DNA of 64,000 nt from Gracilibacillus timonensis (GTDB lineage Bacteria; Bacillota; Bacilli; Bacillales; Amphibacillaceae). A program made the translations under genes and the position numbers. How positions within the stretch are numbered: the first letter of the stretch is position 1; each line of letters starts with the position of its first letter. The notes under the pieces are model-generated. The model saw nothing but the letters and a program-made list of their open reading frames with translations, did no database searches and had not been told where the DNA came from. Of this stretch, positions 27,949 through 36,382 are shown in pieces. The DNA lies in assembly GCF_900086715.1 (NCBI RefSeq), contig NZ_FLKH01000012.1:1302001-1366000 (forward strand), in the 5' to 3' direction.

Positions 27949-28707
27949 TTACGAATGAATGAAACTTTTCCTATGATAAGGTGTTTTGCCATCACGTTGA
28001 AGAGCCTCGATATGCTGACGTGTTCCATAACCACTGTTTTGATCAAAACCATAAGCTGGGAATTGCTGATGTAAGTCGTGCATATAGGCATCTCTTGCCA
28101 CTTTGGCAATTACACTAGCTGCAGCAATCGATACACTTTTCTGATCTCCTTTAATAATCGCCTCCTGTGTGACAGGCAGGTGATCTAACTTAACAGCATC
28201 AATCAAAGCATGTTCCACCTTATCTAAGTGGGTAATGGCTTGGTGCATCGCCTTTTTAGCGGCATTTAAGATATTGATTTCATCGATAATTTCTGCGTTG
28301 ATCATAGCAATATGGTAATCAACGGCATGTGTCTTAATATAGGCAGCAAAGCTTTCTCGTTTACTTTTGGAGAGTTTCTTAGAATCGTCCAAGCCCAATA
28401 ATTGAAAATCGGCTGGCAGGATAACGGCAGCAGCAACTACAGGTCCTGCTAATGGTCCTCTGCCAACTTCATCTACACCGGCAATATAGGTCATTCCTTT
28501 AGCTCTCCACTTCTTTTCGTAGCCAAGCATTTCCTCAAAATGTGCCTGTTGCGCCTTCACTTGTTCTTGGCGTTTGCTATATTGCTGTAACAAGCGCTGT
28601 ACTCCTTTTCGTTCGTCTTTATGTAATTGTTCCACCACAGCAGAATCGATCGTTTCTCCGGTTAAATAATCTCTAATTTTTGCAATTGTCCAATTAGACG
28701 TCAACAT
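27949..28707 (-). CDS. rnhB: Ribonuclease HII
   Basis: RNase HII removes ribonucleotides and RNA primers from RNA-DNA hybrids. The 252-residue protein has the first catalytic pair in AGVDEVGRGPLAGPVV, the DDSKKLSKSKRE block, the third acidic residue in ALIDAVKLDHLPV, and AAASVIAKVARDAYM. Three in-frame ATGs occur at the start; I use the one 5 bases after GGGGA, and the longer forms add 2 or 4 residues. It follows rbgA but is separated from it by a terminator-like hairpin. Confidence 0.95.
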   Translation of the reverse strand: MLTSNWTIAKIRDYLTGETIDSAVVEQLHKDERKGVQRLLQQYSKRQEQVKAQQAHFEEMLGYEKKWRAKGMTYIAGVDEVGRGPLAGPVVAAAVILPADFQLLGLDDSKKLSKSKRESFAAYIKTHAVDYHIAMINAEIIDEINILNAAKKAMHQAITHLDKVEHALIDAVKLDHLPVTQEAIIKGDQKSVSIAAASVIAKVARDAYMHDLHQQFPAYGFDQNSGYGTRQHIEALQRDGKTPYHRKSFIHS

Positions 28708-28742
28708 TTTCATCCCCATTTCTTTTATTATCGGTTTCTACA

Positions 28743-28782
28743 TAAAAAAATAAAGGAACTGATTCGAATTTCAGCCCCTTTA
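28743..28782 (-). terminator. Terminator after rbgA
   Basis: Arms AAAGGAACTGA and TCAGCCCCTTT pair (G-U allowed) around an 8-base loop. A T-rich tract (TTTTTTTATG) follows in the minus direction. The stem overlaps the last bases of the rbgA stop codon. Confidence 0.75.
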
Positions 28783-29643
28783 TTTATCCGATTCTATTTG
28801 GTCTGGATGTTCTAGCGTGATCCTGCCAAAATGGCCTAACCTAATATCTTGCAGGATAACATCGGTAGTCTTTTCTATATTTACTTTTCCACCCGACTCT
28901 AGACATCCTCGTTTGCGTCCGATTTGCTCAAAGATAGCCAACAGGTCCTCTTCTTCCAGAGACAACTGATACCTATCTTGTAATCGCTGTGGATAGGCCG
29001 TTTTCAAATAGTTAATCACGAAGGCCGCAATATCTTCGAGTGGGAGTATTTGGTCCTTAATCGTTCCAATAGCTGCTAAACGTAACCCTACCAATTCCTC
29101 CTCGAATTTTGGCCAAAGAATCCCAGGAGTATCCAATAATTCAAAGTCTTTTTTCACCTTTATCCACTGCTGACTTTTCGTAATACCTGGTTTATTTCCT
29201 GTTTTGGCTATTTTTTTATGGGCCAGTCGATTAATTAAAGTGGACTTACCTACGTTAGGAATACCGATAATCATCGCACGAGCCGGGCGAGGTCGAACTC
29301 CTTTTTTCTCAAGGCGTTGCATTTTGTCTTTTACCATATCCTTAGCAGTTGCAATAACGGCTTGAATCGCTTGACGTTCATTTACGTCTACCGCCACAGA
29401 TACAATACCTTGTCCCTCAAAATGAGTCAGCCATTCCCTTGTCACTTGCTCATCTGCCAAGTCCTGCTTCATTAATACCATCATTTTCGGTTTCTGATTG
29501 AGTAACTGCTGCATCATAGGATTTTGTGAGGAGTAGGGAGCCCTAGCGTCAACTAGCTCTATCACAAAGTCTACTAGCTTTAATTTTTCCTGTACTTCTC
29601 TTCGTGCCTTTGCCATATGACCTGGAAACCATTGAATTGCCAA
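28780..29643 (-). CDS. rbgA: Ribosome biogenesis GTPase RbgA (YlqF)
   Basis: RbgA is a circularly permuted GTPase needed for late 50S assembly, around uL6/uL16 and the ribosomal A and P sites. The permuted motif order is clear: G4 (VLMKQDL) comes before G1 (GIPNVGKSTLINRL) and G3 (DTPGILWP). The C-terminal domain holds IGRKRGCLESGGKV. The 287-residue length matches B. subtilis. It follows the signal peptidase gene and precedes rnhB, the usual order. Confidence 0.96.
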   Translation of the reverse strand: MAIQWFPGHMAKARREVQEKLKLVDFVIELVDARAPYSSQNPMMQQLLNQKPKMMVLMKQDLADEQVTREWLTHFEGQGIVSVAVDVNERQAIQAVIATAKDMVKDKMQRLEKKGVRPRPARAMIIGIPNVGKSTLINRLAHKKIAKTGNKPGITKSQQWIKVKKDFELLDTPGILWPKFEEELVGLRLAAIGTIKDQILPLEDIAAFVINYLKTAYPQRLQDRYQLSLEEEDLLAIFEQIGRKRGCLESGGKVNIEKTTDVILQDIRLGHFGRITLEHPDQIESDK

Positions 29644-29667
29644 AAATCACACCTCTATTCTTTCCAA

Positions 29668-30219
29668 TTATCGTACCAGACCGATATTATCTAACGGCCA
29701 ATAGGTGAGACTGGCGACACCTTCTATTTGATCGATTGGTACAAAACCGATATGTCTGCTATCGGTAGAATCTGGCCTATTATCTCCTAACACAAAGACA
29801 TGACCGTCGGGCACTACCTCTTCATTCCCTGGTATGTCTTGCATCGTAAAGTTTGTTGTATAGTTAAATTGTTCATCCGCAACTTCCTGCGCAATAAACG
29901 GTTCTGCAACAGGCTCATCATTGATATATAATTGATCATCTTGATAAGCAATCGAATCACCTGGCAATCCAATTACTCGTTTAATATAGTCTTCCCTTGC
30001 AGTAGCATGGAAAACCACCACATCAAAACGATCGGGGTCACTAAACATTAACCCTATCTTATTGACAATCAGGCGATCTTTATCTATTAATGTAGGAAGC
30101 ATGGATGGCCCATCTACTACGATCGGTACGGCAACAAACAATCGCACTATAAAAACAACGATAATAGTTATGACGATTGTTTTCACCCAGTCAACCCAGT
30201 CCTGCTTTTTTTTCGACAT
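29668..30219 (-). CDS. sipX: Type I signal peptidase
   Basis: Membrane-bound leader peptidase that removes signal peptides. The 183-residue protein has one N-terminal transmembrane helix (about 11-31). The catalytic Ser is in GPSMLPTL (about 39) and the catalytic Lys in REDYIKRVIGLPGD (about 80). The C-terminal box GDNRPDSTDSRHIGF completes the family signature. This is the typical single-helix Gram-positive form. The paralogue name (SipS/T/U/V) cannot be decided; sipX is used generically. It lies between rplS and rbgA; a signal peptidase at this place is known in several Bacillaceae. Confidence 0.92.
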   Translation of the reverse strand: MSKKKQDWVDWVKTIVITIIVVFIVRLFVAVPIVVDGPSMLPTLIDKDRLIVNKIGLMFSDPDRFDVVVFHATAREDYIKRVIGLPGDSIAYQDDQLYINDEPVAEPFIAQEVADEQFNYTTNFTMQDIPGNEEVVPDGHVFVLGDNRPDSTDSRHIGFVPIDQIEGVASLTYWPLDNIGLVR

Positions 30220-30411
30220 GAAGATTCCTTCCTTTTATCACAGCCACAGCGCTAAATTCATCTCCAGCTTACCATTTGAAGGAGCATCGTAATGAATAGC
30301 TACCGCCAACATATATATGGAGCTATTTTGTTTGTTCCGTATAGTTATATTAGTTTATGAAAAGTTTACCCAGTTGAACACGCACTTCTAAAATTTACCC
30401 TTTTAATTGAT

Positions 30412-30443
30412 AAAAAGGAGCCTGACTACTCAAGCTCCTTTTA
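30412..30443 (-). terminator. Rho-independent terminator after rplS
   Basis: Arms AAAAGGAGC and GCTCCTTTT with a 12-base loop, followed by T residues in the minus direction, 12 bases beyond the rplS stop. Confidence 0.88.
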
Positions 30444-30455
30444 CATCATAGCGAA

Positions 30456-30800
30456 TTAACGAATTTCTTTAATACGCGCAGCTTTACCACGTAATTTACG
30501 TAGATAATAAAGCTTAGCACGACGAACTTTACCACGACGGCTTACTTCAATTTTATCAATCCGTGGTGAATGCACTGGGAATGTCCGTTCCACCCCTACA
30601 CCGTAAGAAATCTTACGCACTGTAAATGTTTCACTGATTCCGCCGTTCTGACGTTTAATGACTACACCTTCGAATACCTGGATACGCTCACGGTTACCTT
30701 CGACAACCTTTACGTGCACCTTTACGGTATCACCAGCACGGAACTTTGGTAAATCAGTTTTCAACTGTTCTTTAGTAATTTCTTCGATTAATTGTTGCAT
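30456..30800 (-). CDS. rplS: 50S ribosomal protein L19
   Basis: L19 lies at the subunit interface and forms bridge contacts with the 30S. The 114-residue protein starts [18 protein letters not shown] and contains [20 protein letters not shown] and [15 protein letters not shown], close to B. subtilis L19 (115 residues). The start follows AAGGAG by about 9 bases; an upstream in-frame ATG lies in the leader and was rejected. Flanked by its own promoter and terminator, it is a single-gene unit. Confidence 0.98.
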   Translation of the reverse strand: MQQLIEEITKEQLKTDLPKFRAGDTVKVHVKVVEGNRERIQVFEGVVIKRQNGGISETFTVRKISYGVGVERTFPVHSPRIDKIEVSRRGKVRRAKLYYLRKLRGKAARIKEIR

Positions 30801-30889
30801 TCTCTCACACTCCTTCCAACCAATGTTCTTAACGTTCAAAATACGCCAGCGGAGCACCGTTTATTACCTTAAGCGTTCACTTAAGCACA
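30801..30889 (-). promoter_or_regulatory. Structured 5' leader of rplS (possible L19 autoregulatory leader)
   Basis: The transcribed leader between promoter and start codon holds paired CTTAAG blocks and a GC-rich core (ACGGTGCTCCGCTGGCGT), with flanking complementary bases (CTTAA and TTAAG). Firmicute rplS genes are known to carry an L19 leader RNA. The structure here is consistent with that class but was judged by eye only. Confidence 0.45.
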
Positions 30890-30895
30890 ACTATC

Positions 30896-30924
30896 AATAT
30901 AGCACATCCTATAAGATATTTCAA
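30896..30924 (-). promoter_or_regulatory. Sigma-A promoter of rplS
   Basis: TTGAAA, exactly 17 bases, TATATT on the minus strand, about 95 bases upstream of the L19 start. This is a strong match and lies just upstream of the structured leader. Confidence 0.75.
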
Positions 30925-31072
30925 CTATTTTTCATGGTTTTGTTTTTAAACAGTAGGGTTTTTAAAAGGCTTAAAAGTGCACTTGGACCTTTGTGACTAT
31001 GATAAAGCTTTTTCAAGCATCTCATACGTTCAACATGATAAGCAAATTAATGGGAGAACTGACTGCTTGTTT

Positions 31073-31798
31073 TCACTCTTTCCATTCCTCTAACCAGACA
31101 CGTTCCTGTTCGGTTAAGGCAACATCTGTTAATAAATCTCTCCGTCGTAAAAAGGTTCGCTTTAACGCTTCTTTCCGGCGCCATTCTTCAATATGGGCAT
31201 GGTTACCAGAGAGTAATACATCAGGAACTTTCAAACCACGAAAATCCGCCGGTCTGGTATAATGAGGGTGTTCTAGTAACCCCGTGGAGAACGAATCTTG
31301 CATGGCCGAATCATCGTTACCTAGCACACCTGGGAGCAAACGGATTACACTATCGATCACAACCATCGCACCAAGCTCACCGCCAGTGAGCACATAGTCA
31401 CCAATTGAAATCTCATCAGTTACAAGTTCCGTACGTATCCGCTCATCATACCCTTCATAATGACCGCAAATGAAAATAAGCTGCTCTTCTTTCGCCAATT
31501 CTTCTGCCTTTGCTTGGGTATACGGCTCACCTTGAGGACACATCAGGATGACTCTTGGTGTAGCCGTTGTTTTCTCTAGTTGCTGGACCGCATCAAAAAC
31601 AGGTTGTGGCTTTAATACCATACCAGCACCGCCACCATAAGGATAATCATCTACCTTATGATGTTTATTATCAGTGAAATCACGAAAATTAGTAATCTGA
31701 TAGTGAAAGGCTTCTAATTCTTGAGCTCTTTTTAAAATAGACGATTGGAACACACCTTCAAACATCTCTGGAAATAAAGATAAAACATCGATTCTCAT
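31073..31798 (-). CDS. trmD: tRNA (guanine-37-N1) methyltransferase TrmD
   Basis: TrmD methylates G37 next to the anticodon, using S-adenosylmethionine. The 241-residue SPOUT protein contains the knot motifs ([46 protein letters not shown]) and the C-terminal domain with [16 protein letters not shown]. It overlaps rimM by 4 bases (ATGA), which indicates coupled expression. Confidence 0.98.
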   Translation of the reverse strand: MRIDVLSLFPEMFEGVFQSSILKRAQELEAFHYQITNFRDFTDNKHHKVDDYPYGGGAGMVLKPQPVFDAVQQLEKTTATPRVILMCPQGEPYTQAKAEELAKEEQLIFICGHYEGYDERIRTELVTDEISIGDYVLTGGELGAMVVIDSVIRLLPGVLGNDDSAMQDSFSTGLLEHPHYTRPADFRGLKVPDVLLSGNHAHIEEWRRKEALKRTFLRRRDLLTDVALTEQERVWLEEWKE

Positions 31799-32307
31799 TG
31801 GCTTAATAACCCTTCCATTGGTTCGATGATGATTTCCTGCTCTTCCACATTGACTTGTTTAACTACCTCTTCAATATAAGGGATCAAATGCTGCTTGCCT
31901 TGTCCGGAAACAACCCATACATCATTAGCTCCTGGCGAAAGTATCTCCGTTACTTTACCAATATACACCTCATCTGTGGTATGGACTTTACAGCCGATAA
32001 TTTCGTGATAGTAAAATTCATTTTCTGCTAAATCACCTAGTTGTGCTTTATCGATGACTAATAGCGCATTTTTTAGACGTTCCACATCATTAATATTATC
32101 CCAACCTTTAAAATGTAATAAATCAAAGTTTTTGTGGTTGCGATGCCCATCAATGGTAACTTGCTGCATGGTATCCTGTCCCTCTGTTTGGATCCAAAGG
32201 ACATTGCCTTGCTCAAACCGCTCTTCAAAATCGGTTATGCGCAATACCTTTACTTCGCCTTTTATTCCATGCGTATTAATGATTTTCCCTACTCTAACAT
32301 ACTCCAT
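31795..32307 (-). CDS. rimM: 16S rRNA processing protein RimM
   Basis: RimM binds S19 and helps mature the 30S head. The 170-residue protein has the N-terminal beta barrel ([20 protein letters not shown]) and the C-terminal PRC barrel with [18 protein letters not shown] and [17 protein letters not shown]. The ATG giving MEYVRVGKI was preferred; a GTG five codons upstream lies inside the ribosome site. It is the middle gene of ylqD-rimM-trmD. Confidence 0.96.
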   Translation of the reverse strand: MEYVRVGKIINTHGIKGEVKVLRITDFEERFEQGNVLWIQTEGQDTMQQVTIDGHRNHKNFDLLHFKGWDNINDVERLKNALLVIDKAQLGDLAENEFYYHEIIGCKVHTTDEVYIGKVTEILSPGANDVWVVSGQGKQHLIPYIEEVVKQVNVEEQEIIIEPMEGLLSQ

Positions 32308-32326
32308 TTTTACTGTAACCACCTAT

Positions 32327-32713
32327 TTATGTAATTTTTATAATAATACCATCTTTGACGGTGATTGATTTCTGTTCATTAAGCTCGTGCCAGCTCATGC
32401 CTTCTTCGATATCGATCAAGGCTTCGATCTCACCATCTTCCACTTCACTGTCTAATGGCAGACTATCCAATTGTTCTAATTTATATTGATACCACTTAAT
32501 GTGGTCTTTTCGACTGTCGATTCGTTTCTTAAATTTGGCAGCTATCTCATCTTTGTTGCCTGTCGATTGCTGTTCTAATTTCTTCTGTTCAAACTTCAGC
32601 TGATCACATTCTTGTTCCAGTTTAAAAATTTTGAATTGATATTCTTCTTCTAGCTGTTCTTTGCTTTGGTCGGTTACTACTTTTTTCACTGCGATTTTTT
32701 TTATAATTTTCAT
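32327..32713 (-). CDS. ylqD: Conserved hypothetical protein YlqD
   Basis: A 128-residue protein of the YlqD family, always found upstream of rimM in Bacillaceae. The first half is a long charged coiled coil (QLEEEYQFKIFKLEQECDQL, about 20-75). The second half is a compact acidic beta domain ending GIIIKIT. Function is unknown; a link to ribosome maturation is inferred only from its neighbours. It follows a 1.3-kb gap and must have its own promoter, because khpA ends in a terminator. A TATACT hexamer at 32771-32776 could be the -10, but no good -35 was found. Confidence 0.85.
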   Translation of the reverse strand: MKIIKKIAVKKVVTDQSKEQLEEEYQFKIFKLEQECDQLKFEQKKLEQQSTGNKDEIAAKFKKRIDSRKDHIKWYQYKLEQLDSLPLDSEVEDGEIEALIDIEEGMSWHELNEQKSITVKDGIIIKIT

Positions 32714-32994
32714 CTTTTTCCGCCTTTCTCTTAGTGATGAAAAAATGAGCGGGGATCAATAAGGTAATAAAGTATAACAACTTTAGCACCACTTCTGACT
32801 AACCGTTCCAATAAAATGGATGGTGCGAAATAACCTTACAATTTCAACTTTCGCACTTAAGAATAAATGTGAATATCTTGCCATTCTAGGATAAAACGGC
32901 TTCATCATTATAGTGCTTGTTTTTTGGTTAAGTAATCCTTCATTCTTTGTCATGACGTTGAACTCTTGCTTGCGCATAACCGCTCTGGCCAACC

Positions 32995-33112
32995 ATTACG
33001 CTTTCCATGGGGACGGCTTCAGCTAACTTGAAAAGAAAACCGCTTTTCAAGTGGATCTTCAGCTCGCCCTGTTCCCATAGGAGTCTACATGGTTGGCCTA
33101 CGCTGAAATATA
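32995..33112. repeat. Imperfect palindromic repeat-like element
   Basis: The left part reads ACGCTTTCCATGGGGACGG then CTTCAGCTAACTTGAA. The right part reads TTCAAGTGGATCTTCAGC then CCCATAGGAGTCTACATGG and ends CCTACGCT. Complementary blocks (AACTTGAAAAG with CTTTTCAAG, CCATGGGG with CCCATAGG) allow a folded structure. From memory, this composition resembles a family of intergenic repeats of halophilic and alkaliphilic Bacillaceae. Only one copy is in the window. Confidence 0.45.
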
Positions 33113-33293
33113 GTGCTACACTGTATGTGAGAAGGAGCAGCTTGTTCGTATGGAACGAAATGGTAGCTTTTTCTCTTGGTTACACAATCGTTCATATGCT
33201 GTACATGTTTGATGGAATGATTTCCATTATAACGGCAATGTTACGTGATCAATAGCACGGCTTCCAACTACAGAAAGCATATTATCTTTTATA

Positions 33294-33323
33294 TTGAAAA
33301 AATGGACATGGTCCAGCTATAAT
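33294..33323 (+). promoter_or_regulatory. Unassigned plus-strand sigma-A-type promoter
   Basis: TTGAAA, 18 bases, TATAAT. The spacer contains the inverted repeat TGGAC-ATG-GTCCA, which could be an operator. No open reading frame with a ribosome site follows, so if it is active it would make a non-coding RNA running into the hairpin region downstream. Confidence 0.5.
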
Positions 33324-33570
33324 ACATATATCTTTTTTCTAAGTTGATGAGGACATACTAGGTCTTTGTTTAGCGAATCTTTCTTACACCCACCAGATGA
33401 ACAGCGGCACCAATATAGACAATCCTCTACTAGCGAAGACCGACCGTTTTGACCCCTGTAAGAAAAGCGGAAAGCGTCGGTTAAAAACGTAACAACTGGA
33501 CCAAAGCAACGAAGATAAAGGAATCACCGTGAGCTTGCGAACGGATGATGACTTTCGCCCAAGGGCACGA

Positions 33571-33627
33571 TGAACAGGACGTTCAAGTATCGGCGTTGGT
33601 CACAGGACGTGACCGATTTTAGCCGAT
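33571..33627 (+). other. Twin hairpins with identical AGGAC loops
   Basis: Hairpin 1 (33571-33585): arms TGAAC/GTTCA, loop AGGAC. Hairpin 2 (33598-33614): arms GGTCAC/GTGACC, loop AGGAC, extended by an outer stem ATCGGC/GCCGAT (33589-33594 with 33622-33627). The arms differ while the loop and the closing bases (ACAGGACGT) are the same. GGA in a loop is the recognition feature of CsrA-type proteins; that link is a hypothesis. Confidence 0.5.
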
Positions 33628-33978
33628 GAAAGGGCGACTAAGCTTCTGTCTTCGCCAATCAGCAAGTCTTCTTTATCGTAGGGAGCTGTCAGGAAGTTAT
33701 CTAGTTTTTGACGCTTATAGCTAGACAAGGGATCTATATAAGTTGAACTTATCGTTTGATCCATGAGACATTTTTTGAGCATTTCCTAACACAGACAAAC
33801 AACCAACTTTACCACACGGAATAAACGATCTAGCTATTTCACATAACTCACCTTATTGGCAGTGATTGTACTAGTAAAAGAATAGCATGTCTCTTTACCA
33901 AAGCGCAAGCAATGAATCCGTTTTTCTTCCAATCAATAAACGTCAGTCAGCCAACAAACGGTCTTTCAACCGCAAAAG

Positions 33979-34012
33979 AAAAGAGGGACCATTTTGTGCA
34001 GGTTCCCTCTTA
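33979..34012 (-). terminator. Rho-independent terminator after khpA
   Basis: Arms AAGAGGGACC and GGTTCCCTCTT with a 10-base loop, directly after the khpA stop codon. It is followed by TTTTC in the minus direction. It ends the rpsP-khpA unit before ylqD. Confidence 0.85.
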
Positions 34013-34240
34013 CATAATATCCAAAAATATCTTTTTGTTATTAGATTTCATACCAGCTGCATAAACAACCGTACGAATTGATTTGGCAATGCGACCATTC
34101 TTGCCGATCACCTTTCCAACATCCTGCTCGTTCACTTGAAGATGATAAACAATCTTGCTTTCTTCTTCCTGCTCCGTCACAACAATGTCATCCGGATGAT
34201 CCACTAACGGTTCTACAATTGTTTCAATCAATTTTTTCAT
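34010..34240 (-). CDS. khpA: KH-domain RNA-binding protein KhpA (YlqC)
   Basis: Small (76-residue) single-KH-domain protein of the KhpA/YlqC family, which pairs with KhpB/Jag in other Firmicutes and binds RNA. The KH motif V-G-K-V-I-G-K-N-G-R is present at about residues 42-51 (DVGKVIGKNGRIAKSIRTV). It follows rpsP by 14 bases, as in B. subtilis. Its exact role here is unknown. Confidence 0.93.
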   Translation of the reverse strand: MKKLIETIVEPLVDHPDDIVVTEQEEESKIVYHLQVNEQDVGKVIGKNGRIAKSIRTVVYAAGMKSNNKKIFLDIM

Positions 34241-34254
34241 CGAATCACATCACT

Positions 34255-34527
34255 TTATGATTGGATTTTTGATTCGTGGAATTTTTTCATGATGCCTTCA
34301 GTGGAAAAAATGTTACGTACTGTATCACTTGGTTTCGCGCCATTAGCCATCCAATTAATTGCTTTGTCTTCATCTAATTTCACTTCGGTCGGATTTGCTA
34401 CCGGATTATATGTGCCAATCTGCTCGATAATACGTCCATCACGTGGAGAGCGAGAGTCCGCTACAACGATACGATAGAATGGATTTCTTTTTGATCCCAT
34501 ACGTCTTAAACGAATTTTTACTGCCAT
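34255..34527 (-). CDS. rpsP: 30S ribosomal protein S16
   Basis: S16 stabilises the 5' domain of 16S rRNA. The 90-residue product begins [20 protein letters not shown] and contains [13 protein letters not shown], as in other S16 proteins. The start follows GGAGG by about 8 bases; an in-frame codon five positions further up overlaps this ribosome site. It has its own promoter and shares a transcript with khpA. Confidence 0.98.
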   Translation of the reverse strand: MAVKIRLRRMGSKRNPFYRIVVADSRSPRDGRIIEQIGTYNPVANPTEVKLDEDKAINWMANGAKPSDTVRNIFSTEGIMKKFHESKIQS

Positions 34528-34565
34528 TATTAACACCTCCAAATAAAATTCTTACACAAGATAGA

Positions 34566-34594
34566 ATTGTAACAGATTATTTTTTGTCTGTAAA
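34566..34594 (-). promoter_or_regulatory. Sigma-A promoter of rpsP-khpA
   Basis: TTTACA, exactly 17 bases, TACAAT on the minus strand, about 40 bases upstream of the rpsP start. The ffh stop codon is 12 bases further upstream. Confidence 0.7.
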
Positions 34595-34605
34595 GGGTTT
34601 TTACC

Positions 34606-35967
34606 TTACATGAATGGAAAATTTAATCCCTTCATTTTTTTGTTCTTTTTCCCTTTCTTTCCTGGCTGGGTATTGGTCATCTGCTTCATCATTTTCTTCA
34701 TCTCATCAAACTGTTTTAACAAACGGTTGACCTCGGAAACAGAACGGCCAGAACCTTTGGCAATACGCTTCCTTCTCCCCGCATTAATTACACTTGGATC
34801 TTGCCGTTCTTGGGCGGTCATCGATTGAATAATTGCCTCTACATGGGAAATCTGTTTCTCATCAAAATCGACATTCTTTAATCCCTTCATTTTATTAGCA
34901 CCAGGGATCATATCAATCAGTTCATCTAGTGGTCCCATGTTTTTCACTTGACTCATTTGATCTAAAAAGTCATCAAATGTAAACGAGGCAGAGCGCATTT
35001 TCTGCTCTAGTTCCTTCGCTTGTTTCTCATCGACGTTCTCCTGCGCCTTCTCGATTAAAGACAGGACATCTCCCATTCCAAGGATACGGGAAGCCATTCG
35101 TTCTGGATGGAAAACTTCTATTTGATCTAGCTTCTCTCCCATACCAGCGAACTTAATGGGTTTATCTGTCACTGCTTTAATAGAAAGAGCGGCACCACCG
35201 CGCGTATCACCATCCAGCTTGGTCAGTACGACACCTGTAACATCAAGCTGCTCATTAAAACTCTCTGCTACATTGACGGCATCTTGCCCAGTCATCGAAT
35301 CGACCACCAAGAATACCTCGTTGGGATTGACATTCTGCTTAATCTGGATCAATTCATCCATCAAATCATTATCCACATGCAAGCGACCTGCTGTATCGAT
35401 TAAAACATAATCAAGATGTTCTTGCTTGGCATAATCCATTGCCTTATTCGCAATATCAACTGGATTAGCATCGGTACCTTCCGAATAAACAGGCATACTT
35501 AACTGCTTGCCTAAAGTTTCTAATTGATCAATTGCTGCAGGACGATAGACGTCGGCGGCAACTAATAATGGTTTGCGATTATATTTCTTACGTAACAGAT
35601 TGGCCAATTTACCAGTGGTAGTCGTTTTACCTGCCCCTTGCAAACCTACCATCATAATCACCGTAGGCGGCCGATCCGCAACGGCAATTTTACTCTCGTC
35701 ACCACCCATTAGATTGGTGAGTTCTTCCTTGACTACTTTAATAACCTGCTGTCCTGGTGTCAAGCTTTCCATTACTTCTTGACCAACAGCCCGTTCTTTT
35801 ACTTTTTTGATAAAATCTTTCACTACCTTAAAGTTAACGTCTGCCTCTAATAAAGCAAGACGAACTTCTCTGGTCATTTCCTTGACATCTTGCTCATTTA
35901 CCTTCCCTTTACCCTTGATTTTCTGAATGGTACTCTGCAGGCGGTCGGCTAAGCCTTCAAATGCCAT
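34606..35967 (-). CDS. ffh: Signal recognition particle protein Ffh
   Basis: Ffh binds signal peptides on nascent chains and, with the small cytoplasmic RNA, delivers ribosomes to FtsY. The 453-residue protein has the N domain, the SRP GTPase domain (P-loop GLQGAGKTTTTGKLA at about residue 106, DTAGR, TKLDGDTRGGAALS) and the Met-rich M domain (FDEMKKMMKQMTNTQPG). A Lys/Gly-rich tail ends the protein. It follows ylxM by 11 bases. Confidence 0.98.
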   Translation of the reverse strand: MAFEGLADRLQSTIQKIKGKGKVNEQDVKEMTREVRLALLEADVNFKVVKDFIKKVKERAVGQEVMESLTPGQQVIKVVKEELTNLMGGDESKIAVADRPPTVIMMVGLQGAGKTTTTGKLANLLRKKYNRKPLLVAADVYRPAAIDQLETLGKQLSMPVYSEGTDANPVDIANKAMDYAKQEHLDYVLIDTAGRLHVDNDLMDELIQIKQNVNPNEVFLVVDSMTGQDAVNVAESFNEQLDVTGVVLTKLDGDTRGGAALSIKAVTDKPIKFAGMGEKLDQIEVFHPERMASRILGMGDVLSLIEKAQENVDEKQAKELEQKMRSASFTFDDFLDQMSQVKNMGPLDELIDMIPGANKMKGLKNVDFDEKQISHVEAIIQSMTAQERQDPSVINAGRRKRIAKGSGRSVSEVNRLLKQFDEMKKMMKQMTNTQPGKKGKKNKKMKGLNFPFM

Positions 35968-35978
35968 AATGTCGCCCC

Positions 35979-36305
35979 CTATTCCATATCATTGATCTGT
36001 TCTAGCTTTTTTTTCAATGTTACATTATGCTGTTGGTCCGCTAACTCCAATATTTCCTTTAGCAGTGTCTGACGATCTTGAAATTTCTGATACAGCCCAA
36101 GTTTCTCCTCATAATTCTCCAGCATCTGCTCTGTACGTCGTATATTATCATAGATGGCTTGTCGAGATACATTGGAACTTTCGGAGATTTCCCCTAATGA
36201 AAAGTCTTCTAAATAATACATTTCCATATAATTTCGTTGTTTTTGTGTTAACAACTTTTGATAAAAATCATATAGAGCGTTCATCCTTGTTGTTTTCTCT
36301 AACAT
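35979..36305 (-). CDS. ylxM: SRP-associated helix-turn-helix protein YlxM
   Basis: YlxM is a small HTH protein of the UPF0122 family, encoded just before ffh in most Firmicutes and shown in streptococci to interact with SRP components. The 108-residue product has [20 protein letters not shown] (HTH support) and [21 protein letters not shown]. The ATG follows GAGGTG by about 8 bases and reads [15 protein letters not shown]. Confidence 0.92.
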   Translation of the reverse strand: MLEKTTRMNALYDFYQKLLTQKQRNYMEMYYLEDFSLGEISESSNVSRQAIYDNIRRTEQMLENYEEKLGLYQKFQDRQTLLKEILELADQQHNVTLKKKLEQINDME

Positions 36306-36343
36306 AGAAGGACACCTCGTTAAGTAAAATACCTTTACACTTC

Positions 36344-36373
36344 AGTCTACCTATTCCTTATCATGATTGTCAA
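36344..36373 (-). promoter_or_regulatory. Possible ylxM-ffh promoter
   Basis: A perfect TTGACA box and TAGACT, 18 bases apart on the minus strand, lie between ftsY and ylxM, about 39 bases before the ylxM start. Confidence 0.5.
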
Positions 36374-36382
36374 GCTATAGGG

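Larger units (their letters stand above)
32714..33995. other. 1.3-kb non-coding mosaic between ylqD and khpA
   Basis: No supportable gene is present. It holds, in order: an inverted pair GTGCGAAA/TTTCGCAC near 32823-32856; a GC-rich imperfect palindrome near 32995-33112; a strong plus-strand promoter-like pair at 33294-33323; a region with two AGGAC-loop hairpins at 33571-33627; and a short block (33728-33772) sharing AAGTTGAACTTATCG and GATCCATGAGACAT with repeat R1. In B. subtilis ylqC and ylqD are adjacent, so this stretch is an insertion or an accumulation of repeats. Confidence 0.7.

Noticed and set aside
33007-33255. Plus-strand 82-codon frame in the ylqD-khpA gap
   Set aside because: It starts inside a palindromic element, has no ribosome site and no recognisable domain.
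33600-33782. Minus-strand 60-codon frame over the AGGAC hairpin region
   Set aside because: It looks protein-like for a short stretch but has no ribosome site and covers the inverted repeats. It is better explained as part of a repeat.
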